Assembly (NCBI GenBank): GCA_009774345.1
Contig: VSNR01000004.1
Coordinates: 1 to 56,718, forward strand
DNA: 56,718 nt
Direction: 5' to 3'
Origin: Lachnospiraceae bacterium
GTDB lineage: Bacteria > Bacillota > Clostridia > Lachnospirales > Lachnospiraceae
In this document: positions 49,013-56,718 of the stretch, one piece after another
Numbering within the stretch: the first letter of the stretch is position 1
Layout: the number at the start of each line of letters is the position of its first letter
Notes under the pieces: generated by a model
What the model was told of the DNA's origin: nothing
Database searches by the model: none
Seen by the model: the letters and a program-made list of their open reading frames with translations, nothing else
Translations under genes and position numbers: made by a program

Positions 49013-50710
49013 ATGGGATTTTACAGAAAACCGCTGCCAGTCGGGGTGGATGATTTTGAAAAACTCGTTACAAGGGGATATTATTTTGTAGATAAGACAA
49101 ATTTTATGAAAGATTTGCTGGAGATGAAAGGAGATGTGAACCTTTTTACCAGACCAAGGCGTTTTGGCAAGACACTGAGTATGAGTATGCTCCAATATTT
49201 CTTTGAAGATATGCACAAGGAGGATGGCACAAAGATTGATAATTCGTCACTTTTTGAAGGGCTGAATATCATGCAGGCAGGCGAACAATACCTGTCGCAC
49301 ATGGGGCAGTATCCTGTCATTAACATGACGTTAAAAGCGGGAAAACGCCCGACCTTCGAGAGCGCGTGCATACAGATCGGATGGCAGATTGCAATGGAGT
49401 ACCAGCGGCATAACTATGTGTTTGAGATGCTTTCTGACGATGATAAAAGAATGTTTGCGAGAATCAGAGGGCGAAATGCTTCTTTGGATGATTATTGCAG
49501 CTCACTGCAATTTTTGGCAAAATGTCTGTATCAATACTATGGAAAAAAGTCAATTATTCTGATAGACGAGTACGATGTTCCGCTTGAGAATGCCTATCTG
49601 CGTGGATTCTATCAGCAGATGGTGGACTTTATATGCTCCTTTTTCGAGGCAGCGCTCAAGACGAATAGCTGCCTTGAATTTGCGGTAGTCACGGGATGTC
49701 TTCGGATTAGCAAGGAGAGTATTTTTACTGGAATGAATAATCTTGAGATCATCTCGATCCTGGATAAGCGCTATGATGAATACTTTGGCTTTACAGATGA
49801 GGAAGTTGAGACGCTCTGCAATTATTATGAAGTCCAGGATCAATATGAGACGGTAAAAAGCTGGTATAATGGTTATCTGTTTGGAGAATCGAATGTCTAT
49901 AATCCGTGGAGTGTCATACTCTATGTGAAGGATGTGAGTACAGGCAACAGCTCGTTTCCTAAATCTTACTGGGCAAACACCTCCTCCAACAGCATTGTGC
50001 GCAAATTAATCGAAAAAGCGGACGACAGCGTGAAGGGAGAGATCGAGCACCTGATTGACGGCGGTGTGATCGAGAAGCCGATTCACGAGGACATCACCTA
50101 CGGCGAAATCTACAACACCATGGATAATATGTGGAACTTTATGTTCTTTACCGGATATTTCAGGAAAGTATCAGAGCGGATGGACGCGAACGATGTGCGC
50201 TGGCTCACGATGCGTCTGCCAAACCGTGAGGTGCGCTATATTTTCCGGGAAAAAATCATGACCTGGTTTCAGGAGAAAATACAGGAGAAAGATTTGACCC
50301 GCCTGTACACGGCGTTTGTCAACAAGGACACGGACGGGGTTGAAGAAGAATTAAATAAGGTCATGTTTGAAACCATCAGCGCCATGGATGAGAGCGAGAG
50401 CTATTATCATGGTCTGGTCGCGGGGCTGCTCTCACCGATGAAGGGCTACCGCACGAAATCAAACCGCGAGGGTGGAAAGGGGCGAAGCGACCTGTTTGTA
50501 AAACCCGTGTCGCGCAGGAAAGAGGCGTTTGTCGTGGAGTTTAAGGTGGCAAAGAAAGTAAAAGATCTGGAAAAGATGGCGGACGAGGCGCTGCGGCAGA
50601 TCGCAGAGAAGCAGTACGCCGCAGAGCTCAATGACGATGGGTATGATATCATAGGAAACTATGGGATCGCATTTTGCGGGAAGGATTGTCTGGTGAAGTA
50701 TCAGGCATAG
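49013..50710 (+). CDS. AAA-ATPase-like protein with C-terminal PD-(D/E)XK nuclease domain (copy 3)
   Basis: The 565-residue protein is of the same PF09820/PF08011 type as copy 2. It has LPVGVDDFEKLVTRG and VDKTNFMKDLLE near the start, then TRPRRFGKTLSMSML (P-loop) and IILIDEYDVPLENAY (Walker B). TGCLRISKESIFTGMNN, EYFGFTDEEV and WYNGYLFGESNVYNPWSV follow. The C-terminal nuclease has GRSDLFV and VVEFKVAKK (E-x-K). All core residues look intact. GAGGAGAG precedes ATG 49013. The split glycosyltransferase follows after 14 bp. Confidence 0.9.
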   Translation: MGFYRKPLPVGVDDFEKLVTRGYYFVDKTNFMKDLLEMKGDVNLFTRPRRFGKTLSMSMLQYFFEDMHKEDGTKIDNSSLFEGLNIMQAGEQYLSHMGQYPVINMTLKAGKRPTFESACIQIGWQIAMEYQRHNYVFEMLSDDDKRMFARIRGRNASLDDYCSSLQFLAKCLYQYYGKKSIILIDEYDVPLENAYLRGFYQQMVDFICSFFEAALKTNSCLEFAVVTGCLRISKESIFTGMNNLEIISILDKRYDEYFGFTDEEVETLCNYYEVQDQYETVKSWYNGYLFGESNVYNPWSVILYVKDVSTGNSSFPKSYWANTSSNSIVRKLIEKADDSVKGEIEHLIDGGVIEKPIHEDITYGEIYNTMDNMWNFMFFTGYFRKVSERMDANDVRWLTMRLPNREVRYIFREKIMTWFQEKIQEKDLTRLYTAFVNKDTDGVEEELNKVMFETISAMDESESYYHGLVAGLLSPMKGYRTKSNREGGKGRSDLFVKPVSRRKEAFVVEFKVAKKVKDLEKMADEALRQIAEKQYAAELNDDGYDIIGNYGIAFCGKDCLVKYQA

Positions 50711-50724
50711 AGGGTGCGAAGGAA

Positions 50725-52709
50725 ATGAGTTGGATAAAAAAGATGGGCGAAGCTTTGAATTTACAAGATAGGAAATACGGCAAGGTTTTTATCATGTACA
50801 TTCTGTTTGTGATCGTGATGGTGCTGACTGTCATGAACAAAGAGAATATGCATGTCGATGAAATTTGGAGCTATACATTATCGAATAACGTGGGAAGTAT
50901 CATGATGCGCTTTGAGGAAGGACGAACTTATATTCCTGCGGAACAGATGTATCTGCAAAGTGTTGCGGTGAATGATGCATCAGAGCAGTTCAATTTTGCG
51001 AGTGTGTGGAAGAATCAGACGGATGACGTGCATCCGCCGCTTTACTATATGCTGCTGCACATCATTTGTTCGCTGAATCCGGGCAAATTCAGCATATGGT
51101 ATGCCGCAGCGATCAACATCGTTTTTGCACTGCTCACGCTGTATATCTTTCGTAAATTAATGCGGTGTTTTGTGGAGGACGAAATTGTCACGGATATCAG
51201 CGCACTTTTGTTTTTGTTGTCGGTGGGCGTCCTTCAGAATGTTTCGTTTTTCAGAATGTACGTGATGGCAATGTTCTGGGTAACGCTGATTTCCTATCTG
51301 TTTGTGCGGTCGTTGGAGGAAGAATTTTCATGGAATCGGACGATACAGATCTGCCTGGCAGCGATCGCAGGTGCATTGACCCATTATTACTGTATTATTT
51401 ATTTGTGTGCGACATGCGTTATTTTTGGCATCTGTCTGATTTTGCTGAAACGTTGGAAAGAGCTCCTGGTCCTGATAGGAAATATGGTCTTTGCCGCAGG
51501 GATGTCTGTCAAGATCTTTCCGGCAATGCTCAAGCATATGTTTTCTGGGTACCGGGGAACACAGACCGTTGATAACCTGATGAAACCATAAAAGCTCTTG
51601 AGCGCTGGGAGCGGCTCAAGAGCTTTTATGGTTTCATCAACACACAGATGCTGGGGAAGATCGGCAGTGCATGCATTGTGTTTGCAGTTCTGATTCTGGT
51701 TGTTTTTGTTTTGACTGGCAGAGAGAAGGGATTTGTGCGTTTTGAATGGAATAAAACTGCCTTCATGAGATGGCTGATTGTTGGAATACCGATTGGTGCT
51801 TTCTTTTTATTTGTATCAGAGACAGCAGTCTATGTGACAGATCGGTATCTGTTTCCAATCTATGCGGTCACGCTCTGCCTCTTTCTGGCATTGATCGCTG
51901 TTATCTGGAAAAAACTGGCAGAGGATAAAACAGTGTATTTGGTGATGTGTCTGGTTGGAACTGTGTTGATCACAAATGGATTTGGCAATGCGCATTGGGA
52001 GTATTTATATCGTTCTGCCGGCAATCAGGCGGATTATTCTGGTAAAAATTGTATCTGCGTCTACGATTCCGTTCGCTGGAAGGTGCAGTCAACGTTTTAT
52101 GAGGTAAAAAATTATAAAAGCGCAACCTTTATCTCGCAGGATCATACAGACAGTATTCTACAGCGCGCAGACTTGTTTGAAGATGGCTTTATGCTGACTG
52201 TGATTGGCGGAAATGACGAGAACATTATCAACATGATACTGGGGAGTTATCCCTATCTGAACCGATATGAACAGGTGGGAGCGTATACCTATTCCAATAC
52301 GTATTTTATACATCCAGGGGAGGACAGCCTGAATGTCAGTATCTATAATTACGACAGAAGCAGTGCGTTGGGAGCAGATAACATCGCGCCTGGCGGCAAT
52401 GTCCGGCTGACACAGGATACACAGCGTGCATGGCTCATTCGAAAAGATAATGATCATGCGCTGGTTGAGTTTGGCGGACAGGTATTGGACGTGCCGGGGG
52501 CGCAGTATGCGGAGGGGACGAGCATTCAGCTATTTCCTTCCAACGGTTCTGAGGCGCAGATCTGGAGATTTATAGAAAATGAGGACGGTTCCTTTACCCT
52601 GCTGGCCAGGGATGAACAGTATGCCCTCACTTACGGAGGAGACGGCAGCGTGTCGCTTTCAGCATACCGCGAGGGAGATGCTGCGCAGAGATGGTGGATC
52701 GATAAATAG
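50725..52709 (+). pseudogene. GT39-like membrane glycosyltransferase with ricin-type lectin tail, split by an inverted duplication
   Basis: Two adjacent frames together make one protein. The first (50725-51591) has a membrane helix, then the acidic NKENMHVDEIWSYTLSN motif of GT-C/GT39 enzymes, DVHPPLYYMLLH, and several helices; it ends at TAA after SGYRGTQTVDNLMKP. The second frame continues with ERLKSFYGFINTQMLGKIG and more helices, then an outside part. It ends in a ricin-B-like beta-trefoil (QIWRFIENEDGSFTL and QRWWID, with Q-x-W repeats). The frames differ and meet at the 51578-51639 palindrome. Without that event it would be a full glycosyltransferase acting at the membrane. Confidence 0.75.
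51578..51639. repeat. Perfect 26-bp inverted repeat inside the glycosyltransferase gene
   Basis: Bases 51578-51603 and 51614-51639 are exact reverse complements, with a 10-bp centre (GCTGGGAGCG at 51604-51613). The right arm reads as normal coding sequence (RLKSFYGFI). The left arm carries the stop codon that ends the first frame. The simplest reading is that the left arm is a copied, inverted version of the right arm. Confidence 0.9.
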
Positions 52710-52719
52710 TCCAAAACTT

Positions 52720-54054
52720 TTAATATGCGCTGACGCAGATTCCAGAATCCTCCTTTAGCTTATCGAGTGCAGCCTTATCCGGGGCTGCGATATATAAAGA
52801 ATAGCCATCATCCGAGCGGTATCCCAGCAGCCCGCGTTCCGGGTTTACCAATACTTCCAGCCCATCTTTGGTTAAAAAGTGGAAGAAGTGTGCCAGCAGC
52901 CTGCGCTGATTTTCTTCGTCCTCATCTGGATCCAGCAACCATTCTCCGCCCTGCGGGAAAAGGTCATACAGTAGATTTGCCAATGTCCATAACAACGTAT
53001 CTTCCAAATCCATCTGCCAGTCCTCCATCCAGTCGGGGTCTGGCAGCAGATCAAGGAAACATAATTTCCGGCTGCCCTTCTCAAAACGCAGATAAAATTC
53101 CCGAAAAACATCTGGAAAGCTCATGCCAAGGTGCTGCTGTGCCGTTTGGAGTTCAGAAGAATCCAGCGCAAAAGAGACGCCTTTTGGCAGTACAGCAGCG
53201 ATCATTTCGAGTTTTTCACTAAATGTTACAGGCGGATTGCTCTTGATAAAGGTCTCAGGTTGCAATGTCTTTTCGCCCTCTTTTCGCTGCCATTTGATTT
53301 TATGCTGTTGTCCCAGCTTTTCCAATGCTTCCAGTGCGTTGCTGTACACGAGACACTGCATCGGAGCATCCGCTCGAAATTCCAGTAAAAGCTGCCGCTT
53401 GGGATCACAGGCATAGGCTGTTTGATCTGCAGTGCCGTATTGATGCCCTGCCGCGGAAGTTAAGAGATCATAGGCATAGGCTGTTTGATTCGCGGTAGGA
53501 TGCAGCGTGCTCTGCAGAGGTGTCATTTCCAGACATTTCGTAGCCTGTTCAAATGAGGTCAGAGGAATATCCACCCAGACACAGTGCGCCATCCAAGCCG
53601 TCAGCTTCCAAGCCGTCTGTTCCAGCAGAATGTCACATATTGTACGAGACGATTCCTGCGGTTCCTCCTGTGTCCAGCCTTTGATAAAGCCGAGCGGCTG
53701 CCATGTAAAGATTCCGTTATTTCCCGGAAAATGACTCGGTGAATAGGCATACCGCGCCCAATGTTCACCGGGGGCGGCTTCATAATAAATTCGGTAAGGA
53801 CCGTAATAGCCAGCGCCGGGGGCGCCTTTGGGGTGATGTTTCAGCTTGTCGATGGGATAAAAACCGCCGCGGGTGCTGTCGTACAGCAGTCTTTCCTCGC
53901 CGCCAATCGTCTGATACAGCGTTAAAAATTCCTCTGGCAGTTCGAGCGCGCGGCACAGCTCTTGGACATGCTCGCCCGCGCAGGGAGCCCAGTCCTCGCC
54001 AAAGGCGGCACGGCACAGGGCGGTTAAGTCGGATAAAAATGCATTTTTTGACAT
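52720..54054 (-). CDS. Large SMI1/KNR4-like protein of unknown function
   Basis: The 444-residue soluble protein has two regions that look SMI1/KNR4-like: LPEEFLTLYQTIGG at about 36-49, and LGMSFPDVFREFYLRFEKGSR in the second half. SMI1-like proteins often act as immunity or scaffold proteins; this assignment is tentative. A direct repeat of about 24 bp, 63 bp (21 codons) apart, makes the protein repeat NQTAYAYD / DQTAYACD at about residues 190-215. The start ATG 54054 has AAGGAG upstream and its own promoter. It ends 10 bp from the convergent glycosyltransferase. Confidence 0.6.
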   Translation of the reverse strand: MSKNAFLSDLTALCRAAFGEDWAPCAGEHVQELCRALELPEEFLTLYQTIGGEERLLYDSTRGGFYPIDKLKHHPKGAPGAGYYGPYRIYYEAAPGEHWARYAYSPSHFPGNNGIFTWQPLGFIKGWTQEEPQESSRTICDILLEQTAWKLTAWMAHCVWVDIPLTSFEQATKCLEMTPLQSTLHPTANQTAYAYDLLTSAAGHQYGTADQTAYACDPKRQLLLEFRADAPMQCLVYSNALEALEKLGQQHKIKWQRKEGEKTLQPETFIKSNPPVTFSEKLEMIAAVLPKGVSFALDSSELQTAQQHLGMSFPDVFREFYLRFEKGSRKLCFLDLLPDPDWMEDWQMDLEDTLLWTLANLLYDLFPQGGEWLLDPDEDEENQRRLLAHFFHFLTKDGLEVLVNPERGLLGYRSDDGYSLYIAAPDKAALDKLKEDSGICVSAY

Positions 54055-54079
54055 GGCAGGGATACTCCTTTTTTAGATT

Positions 54080-54108
54080 ATTATAGGATAAAGGGGGCGG
54101 AAATGCAA
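54080..54108 (-). promoter_or_regulatory. Sigma-A promoter of the SMI1-like gene
   Basis: On the minus strand TTGCAT (54108-54103), a 17-bp spacer and a perfect TATAAT (54085-54080). Confidence 0.75.
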
Positions 54109-54118
54109 TAGATTAGGG

Positions 54119-54147
54119 TTGAGAAAAAAAGAGGTATCAAGTATACT
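54119..54147 (+). promoter_or_regulatory. Sigma-A promoter of the HEPN/ATPase pair
   Basis: TTGAGA (54119-54124), a 17-bp spacer and TATACT (54142-54147), 39 bp before the HEPN start codon. It lies back to back with the SMI1-like gene promoter. Confidence 0.7.
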
Positions 54148-54186
54148 GAATGTGAAGACAAATGCATTAGAGCAAGGAGTAGTAAA

Positions 54187-54732
54187 ATGAGCGATGAAGA
54201 ATTTTATGAGGCAGCAATCAGGCATTGGATGGATGGTACAATCTTAGAGCAACAGGAAGAGTACGATAATGCGGTCTGTATGCAAGGGTTTGCCGCGGAA
54301 TGTGCACTAAAGAAGATCATGGATAGAATCAATTTAGGTGGAGATAGCACAGAATATAGCCATTATGGAGAGAGCTTGTTTCAAGATATTAAAATGATAC
54401 TTGACGGTGATTTTGCCTTGACAACGATGCTGGATCCAGCCTGTGGGCTGAGATTGTCTGCGATCTCAATTCCAGAGGTTAATAAGGCCTATACAGTCTG
54501 TGTGGAGAATTACTATGGTGCAGAGAGCGGGATCCCCGGAATAGAGGCTGAGGGGGAAATTCATTTCCCAGAATTTATTTCATTTAATGACGAACTTTTA
54601 CAGGGAATAGAATTGTATTCAGATGGAAGTCAGGAGCGAAATCAGCGGGTAAATGCATATAAAAATATACTGACAGGGGAAGACTATAAAAAGATTACCG
54701 AGCGCATGAAAAGTTGGTTTGGAGAGGGGTAA
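54187..54732 (+). CDS. HEPN-like domain protein
   Basis: The 181-residue protein opens with RHWMDGTILEQQEEYDNAV and MQGFAAECALKKIMD, the typical first two helices of HEPN domains. A SHYGESLFQDI segment is in the place of the usual His-containing helix start. The canonical R-x4-6-H ribonuclease motif of toxic HEPN proteins is not seen, so it may be an inactive or binding-type HEPN. AAGGAG lies 7 bp before ATG 54187. The P-loop ATPase gene starts 2 bp after its stop, so both are certainly one operon. Confidence 0.6.
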   Translation: MSDEEFYEAAIRHWMDGTILEQQEEYDNAVCMQGFAAECALKKIMDRINLGGDSTEYSHYGESLFQDIKMILDGDFALTTMLDPACGLRLSAISIPEVNKAYTVCVENYYGAESGIPGIEAEGEIHFPEFISFNDELLQGIELYSDGSQERNQRVNAYKNILTGEDYKKITERMKSWFGEG

Positions 54733-54734
54733 GT

Positions 54735-56243
54735 ATGCAAATTGAGGAAAAGTGCAGAATATTGGAAGGGATTTGCGGTTGTGTGCCAGAGAATGGTGCA
54801 GGGGAGGATGAAGAAAATCTATTGCCGAATTTTCTGCCTTTACGCAGTTACAGTAAGCTGGCAGACCCTAAAATATTTTTAATTACCGGCGGACGCGGTT
54901 CTGGAAAGACAGAACTTTTTCGGATACTGACTTCCTGCGGCGGTCTGGATTATGTAATCAGTGATAGAGACCGAAAGCGTTATACTCGATTGCGTGAAAG
55001 TGAGTTTTTGATTGGATATATTGCAAAAGGACAAGGGTCAAAGAGCTTCCCCATCGCGAATGTCTGTGATGAATTGTTAGAAAAGGAGAATCCTGAAAAT
55101 CTCACTTCATTCTGGGGGGGATTGATTTGTGCTGTACTTTTAAAACATTTCCAGAACGATCAGGAAATCACTGCGCTGACTGAACAGTATTTGGGGATTG
55201 AAACAAAGAATATTTTAATGGAGTATAGCAGCGAAGTCTCAAAGTGGTGGAAGGCATTAGATACGAATAAAGAAAAATGGGAAAGTTTTTTGGACCATAC
55301 AGATACGATGCTTGAGAAAAGAGATATCCATATTTGCATTGTATATGATGAATTAGATCATATTTGCAGCAAGTATGAGGATTTATTTGGTTTTATCAGA
55401 AGTCTGCTGGATTTCTGGTATCGTCATAACAGCCGATTTTCAAACATTAAGGCAAAGATATTTTTACGCAGTGATTTATACAAGGCGAAAGCGCTTCAAT
55501 TTGTGGATGCTTCCAAGATGGGCGCATACAGACTTGAGCTAAATTGGGATGTCCGTTCACTCTATCGTTTGCTGGTAAAAAGAATGGCTAATACGGGAAT
55601 CGAGGAGCTCGAATCTTATCTGGAAAGTGTGCCGGGACTAATGCATCCGGGAAAAAACGAAGCATTAGGGTATGTGCCCGAAGATTCAGAGGATGCATTT
55701 CGTCGTTTAATAGATAAGATGATTGGTTCGTACATGGGAAAAAATGCAAAGAAGGGCGTAAGTTATGCATGGGTTCCAAATCATATACAGGATGCAAATG
55801 GGGAGATGGCACCGAGAGCTTTTCTAAAATGTTTTTCATTTGCCGCGGAGGAGATGTTAAACAGTACGGGAGATGTAGCGGCTTTGGAAAAGGAGCGCGT
55901 GCTGCTTCCTACAAGATTGCAGGGAGCAGTGGTAAAGGTTTCTGCTGACAGAGTTCAGGAACTCACACAAGAAGAATACCAATGGCTGCAAAATTTGATT
56001 GGTATGCTGAACAAAAAGGCAATGCTCATGCAGCAGGAAGAGTTTTTGGGGTATCTCAATCCCGAAAATTGGCCAGAGACAGAGCGAGGCAGGCTGCCGG
56101 GCAAGACCGCCACGGAGATTATGGAAGTGCTGATGACACTGGGAATCGTCATGAAAACCGTAGATGAAAGAGTCAATATCCCTGAGATCTATCTGCATGG
56201 ATTTGGATTGAAACGAAAGGGAGGCATCAAAAGACCGAAATAA
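54735..56243 (+). CDS. P-loop ATPase paired with the HEPN-like protein
   Basis: The 502-residue protein has a clear Walker A, LITGGRGSGKT (about 49-59, Lys58), and a Walker B-like ICIVYDELDHI. After that comes a conserved-looking IKAKIFLRSDLYKAKALQF and a KMGAYRLELNWDVRSLYRLLVKRM region, then a C-terminal winged-helix-like part (TATEIMEVLMTLGIV). It resembles the large STAND/KAP-like group of P-loop ATPases in conflict systems, but I cannot name a subfamily. GAGGGG precedes ATG 54735. Its end overlaps the truncated Rpn reading frame. Confidence 0.75.
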   Translation: MQIEEKCRILEGICGCVPENGAGEDEENLLPNFLPLRSYSKLADPKIFLITGGRGSGKTELFRILTSCGGLDYVISDRDRKRYTRLRESEFLIGYIAKGQGSKSFPIANVCDELLEKENPENLTSFWGGLICAVLLKHFQNDQEITALTEQYLGIETKNILMEYSSEVSKWWKALDTNKEKWESFLDHTDTMLEKRDIHICIVYDELDHICSKYEDLFGFIRSLLDFWYRHNSRFSNIKAKIFLRSDLYKAKALQFVDASKMGAYRLELNWDVRSLYRLLVKRMANTGIEELESYLESVPGLMHPGKNEALGYVPEDSEDAFRRLIDKMIGSYMGKNAKKGVSYAWVPNHIQDANGEMAPRAFLKCFSFAAEEMLNSTGDVAALEKERVLLPTRLQGAVVKVSADRVQELTQEEYQWLQNLIGMLNKKAMLMQQEEFLGYLNPENWPETERGRLPGKTATEIMEVLMTLGIVMKTVDERVNIPEIYLHGFGLKRKGGIKRPK

Positions 56244-56244
56244 G

Positions 56245-56718
56245 GAATCAGCCATCCTTCTTCGCAGCAGATGTGTGGACATGGAGGACATTCGGAACGG
56301 TATCTGTTATGTGATCTGGGGACTCGAAAACCAGTATGTGCCAGACTGCACGACGCCGTTCAAGGTCATGGGATACAACTACACCGCGTATGACAGGCAG
56401 ATAGAGGAATTTACAGCTTACAACAAGGAATGTGCCATCAACACTTATGTGGAACAGCTTTTGCCAGAACAGAAGGTAAAGCCTGTGATCACATTGGTAT
56501 TGTACTATGGCAAGGAAGAAATACCTGACAGCATCTGTGCGATGATGGACATTCCTGATGATGCGATTATCAGAAAGTACATCCAGGACTATAAATTAAA
56601 CCTTATTAAGTTACGGAATCTATCAAAAAAACAGGTGGATATGTTCCGGTCTGATTTTCAGTATATTGCGAAATTTTTATCTACAGGGTATAATAAAAAA
56701 CACCAGTTTACAACTTTT
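56245..56718 (+). pseudogene. N-terminally truncated Rpn-family nuclease, cut by the window edge
   Basis: In the frame through 56275-56718 the sequence reads like the middle of an Rpn-type protein. It has RSRCVDMEDIRNGICYVIWG, then LENQYVPDCTTPFKVMGYNY, KPVITLVLYYGKEEIPDS and a DYKLNLIKLRNL plus DMFRSDFQYIAKF end. The usual N-terminal part with the first catalytic residues is missing; the frame runs back into the ATPase gene without a start or ribosome site. ATG 56281 is the first in-frame ATG. The 3' end lies outside the window, so C-terminal status is unknown. Confidence 0.65.

Noticed and set aside
1..56718. CRISPR array or complete insertion sequence
   Set aside because: No series of regularly spaced identical repeats and no intact transposase was seen. 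The only mobile pieces are the two MITE-like elements and Rpn genes.

Overview
The window looks like a chromosomal piece of a spore-forming Clostridia, most likely Lachnospiraceae. The evidence is family-level: DUF4317 and CD3324-type proteins, an IscR-NifS-NifU cluster, a PPi-type phosphofructokinase, dipicolinate synthase genes (dpaA/dpaB) with a sigma-K-like promoter, and several AAA-ATPase-like/PD-(D/E)XK proteins of the kind that multiply in gut Clostridia. No species can be named from the sequence alone.

Layout. 1-415: the 3' tip of a 23S rRNA gene, then tRNA-Asn and tRNA-Cys and a terminator, with no 5S gene in between. 442-4122: a probable operon with a small membrane protein, a response-regulator/alarmone-synthetase fusion, a NADAR protein and a MATE exporter, followed by an MFS-transporter remnant. 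4117-6431: the first AAA/PD-(D/E)XK protein and a short DUF4317 protein. 6439-9383 (minus): a BlaR1-like membrane peptidase and its BlaI-like repressor, with twin operators in the promoter. 9425-9573: a MITE-like element with an 8-bp flanking duplication. 9690-12703: an aminotransferase, a patatin and UppP. 12744-19384 (minus): an AraC regulator, a CD3324 protein, two chemoreceptors (one with a large internal deletion) and a thioredoxin-fold lipoprotein. 19735-27162: iscR-nifS-nifU, a metallophosphoesterase, a methyltransferase/cytidylyltransferase fusion and the second AAA/PD-(D/E)XK protein. 27200-33355: a multidomain CoA-disulfide-reductase/rhodanese/sulfite-reductase-like protein, PFK, FolD and RarA. 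33303-39110: Dus, a DUF4342 protein, a two-component system, a small membrane protein, and a kinase coupled to an HTH protein.

40849-44244 is the most accessory-looking stretch. It has an XRE regulator facing three copies of one operator, one of which covers the -35 box of a divergent promoter. That promoter drives a short Ala/Gly/Val-rich membrane protein, a double zinc ribbon protein and a stand-alone DUF697-like protein. Small zinc-ribbon ORFs and an Rpn-type nuclease follow. A 17-bp repeat lies at the left edge, and a 164-bp palindromic MITE carrying the same sequence lies at the right edge.

44264-48853 (minus): a spore operon dpaA-dpaB-asnB and an anion permease. 48948-52709: the third AAA/PD-(D/E)XK protein, then a GT39-like membrane glycosyltransferase with a ricin-type lectin tail that is split by a perfect 26-bp inverted duplication. 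52720-56718: a large SMI1-like protein (minus), then a HEPN-like protein with a P-loop ATPase (a candidate defence or conflict pair), whose 3' end runs into an N-terminally truncated Rpn nuclease at the window edge.

All assignments come from reading the sequence and from remembered family motifs. No database search was run.
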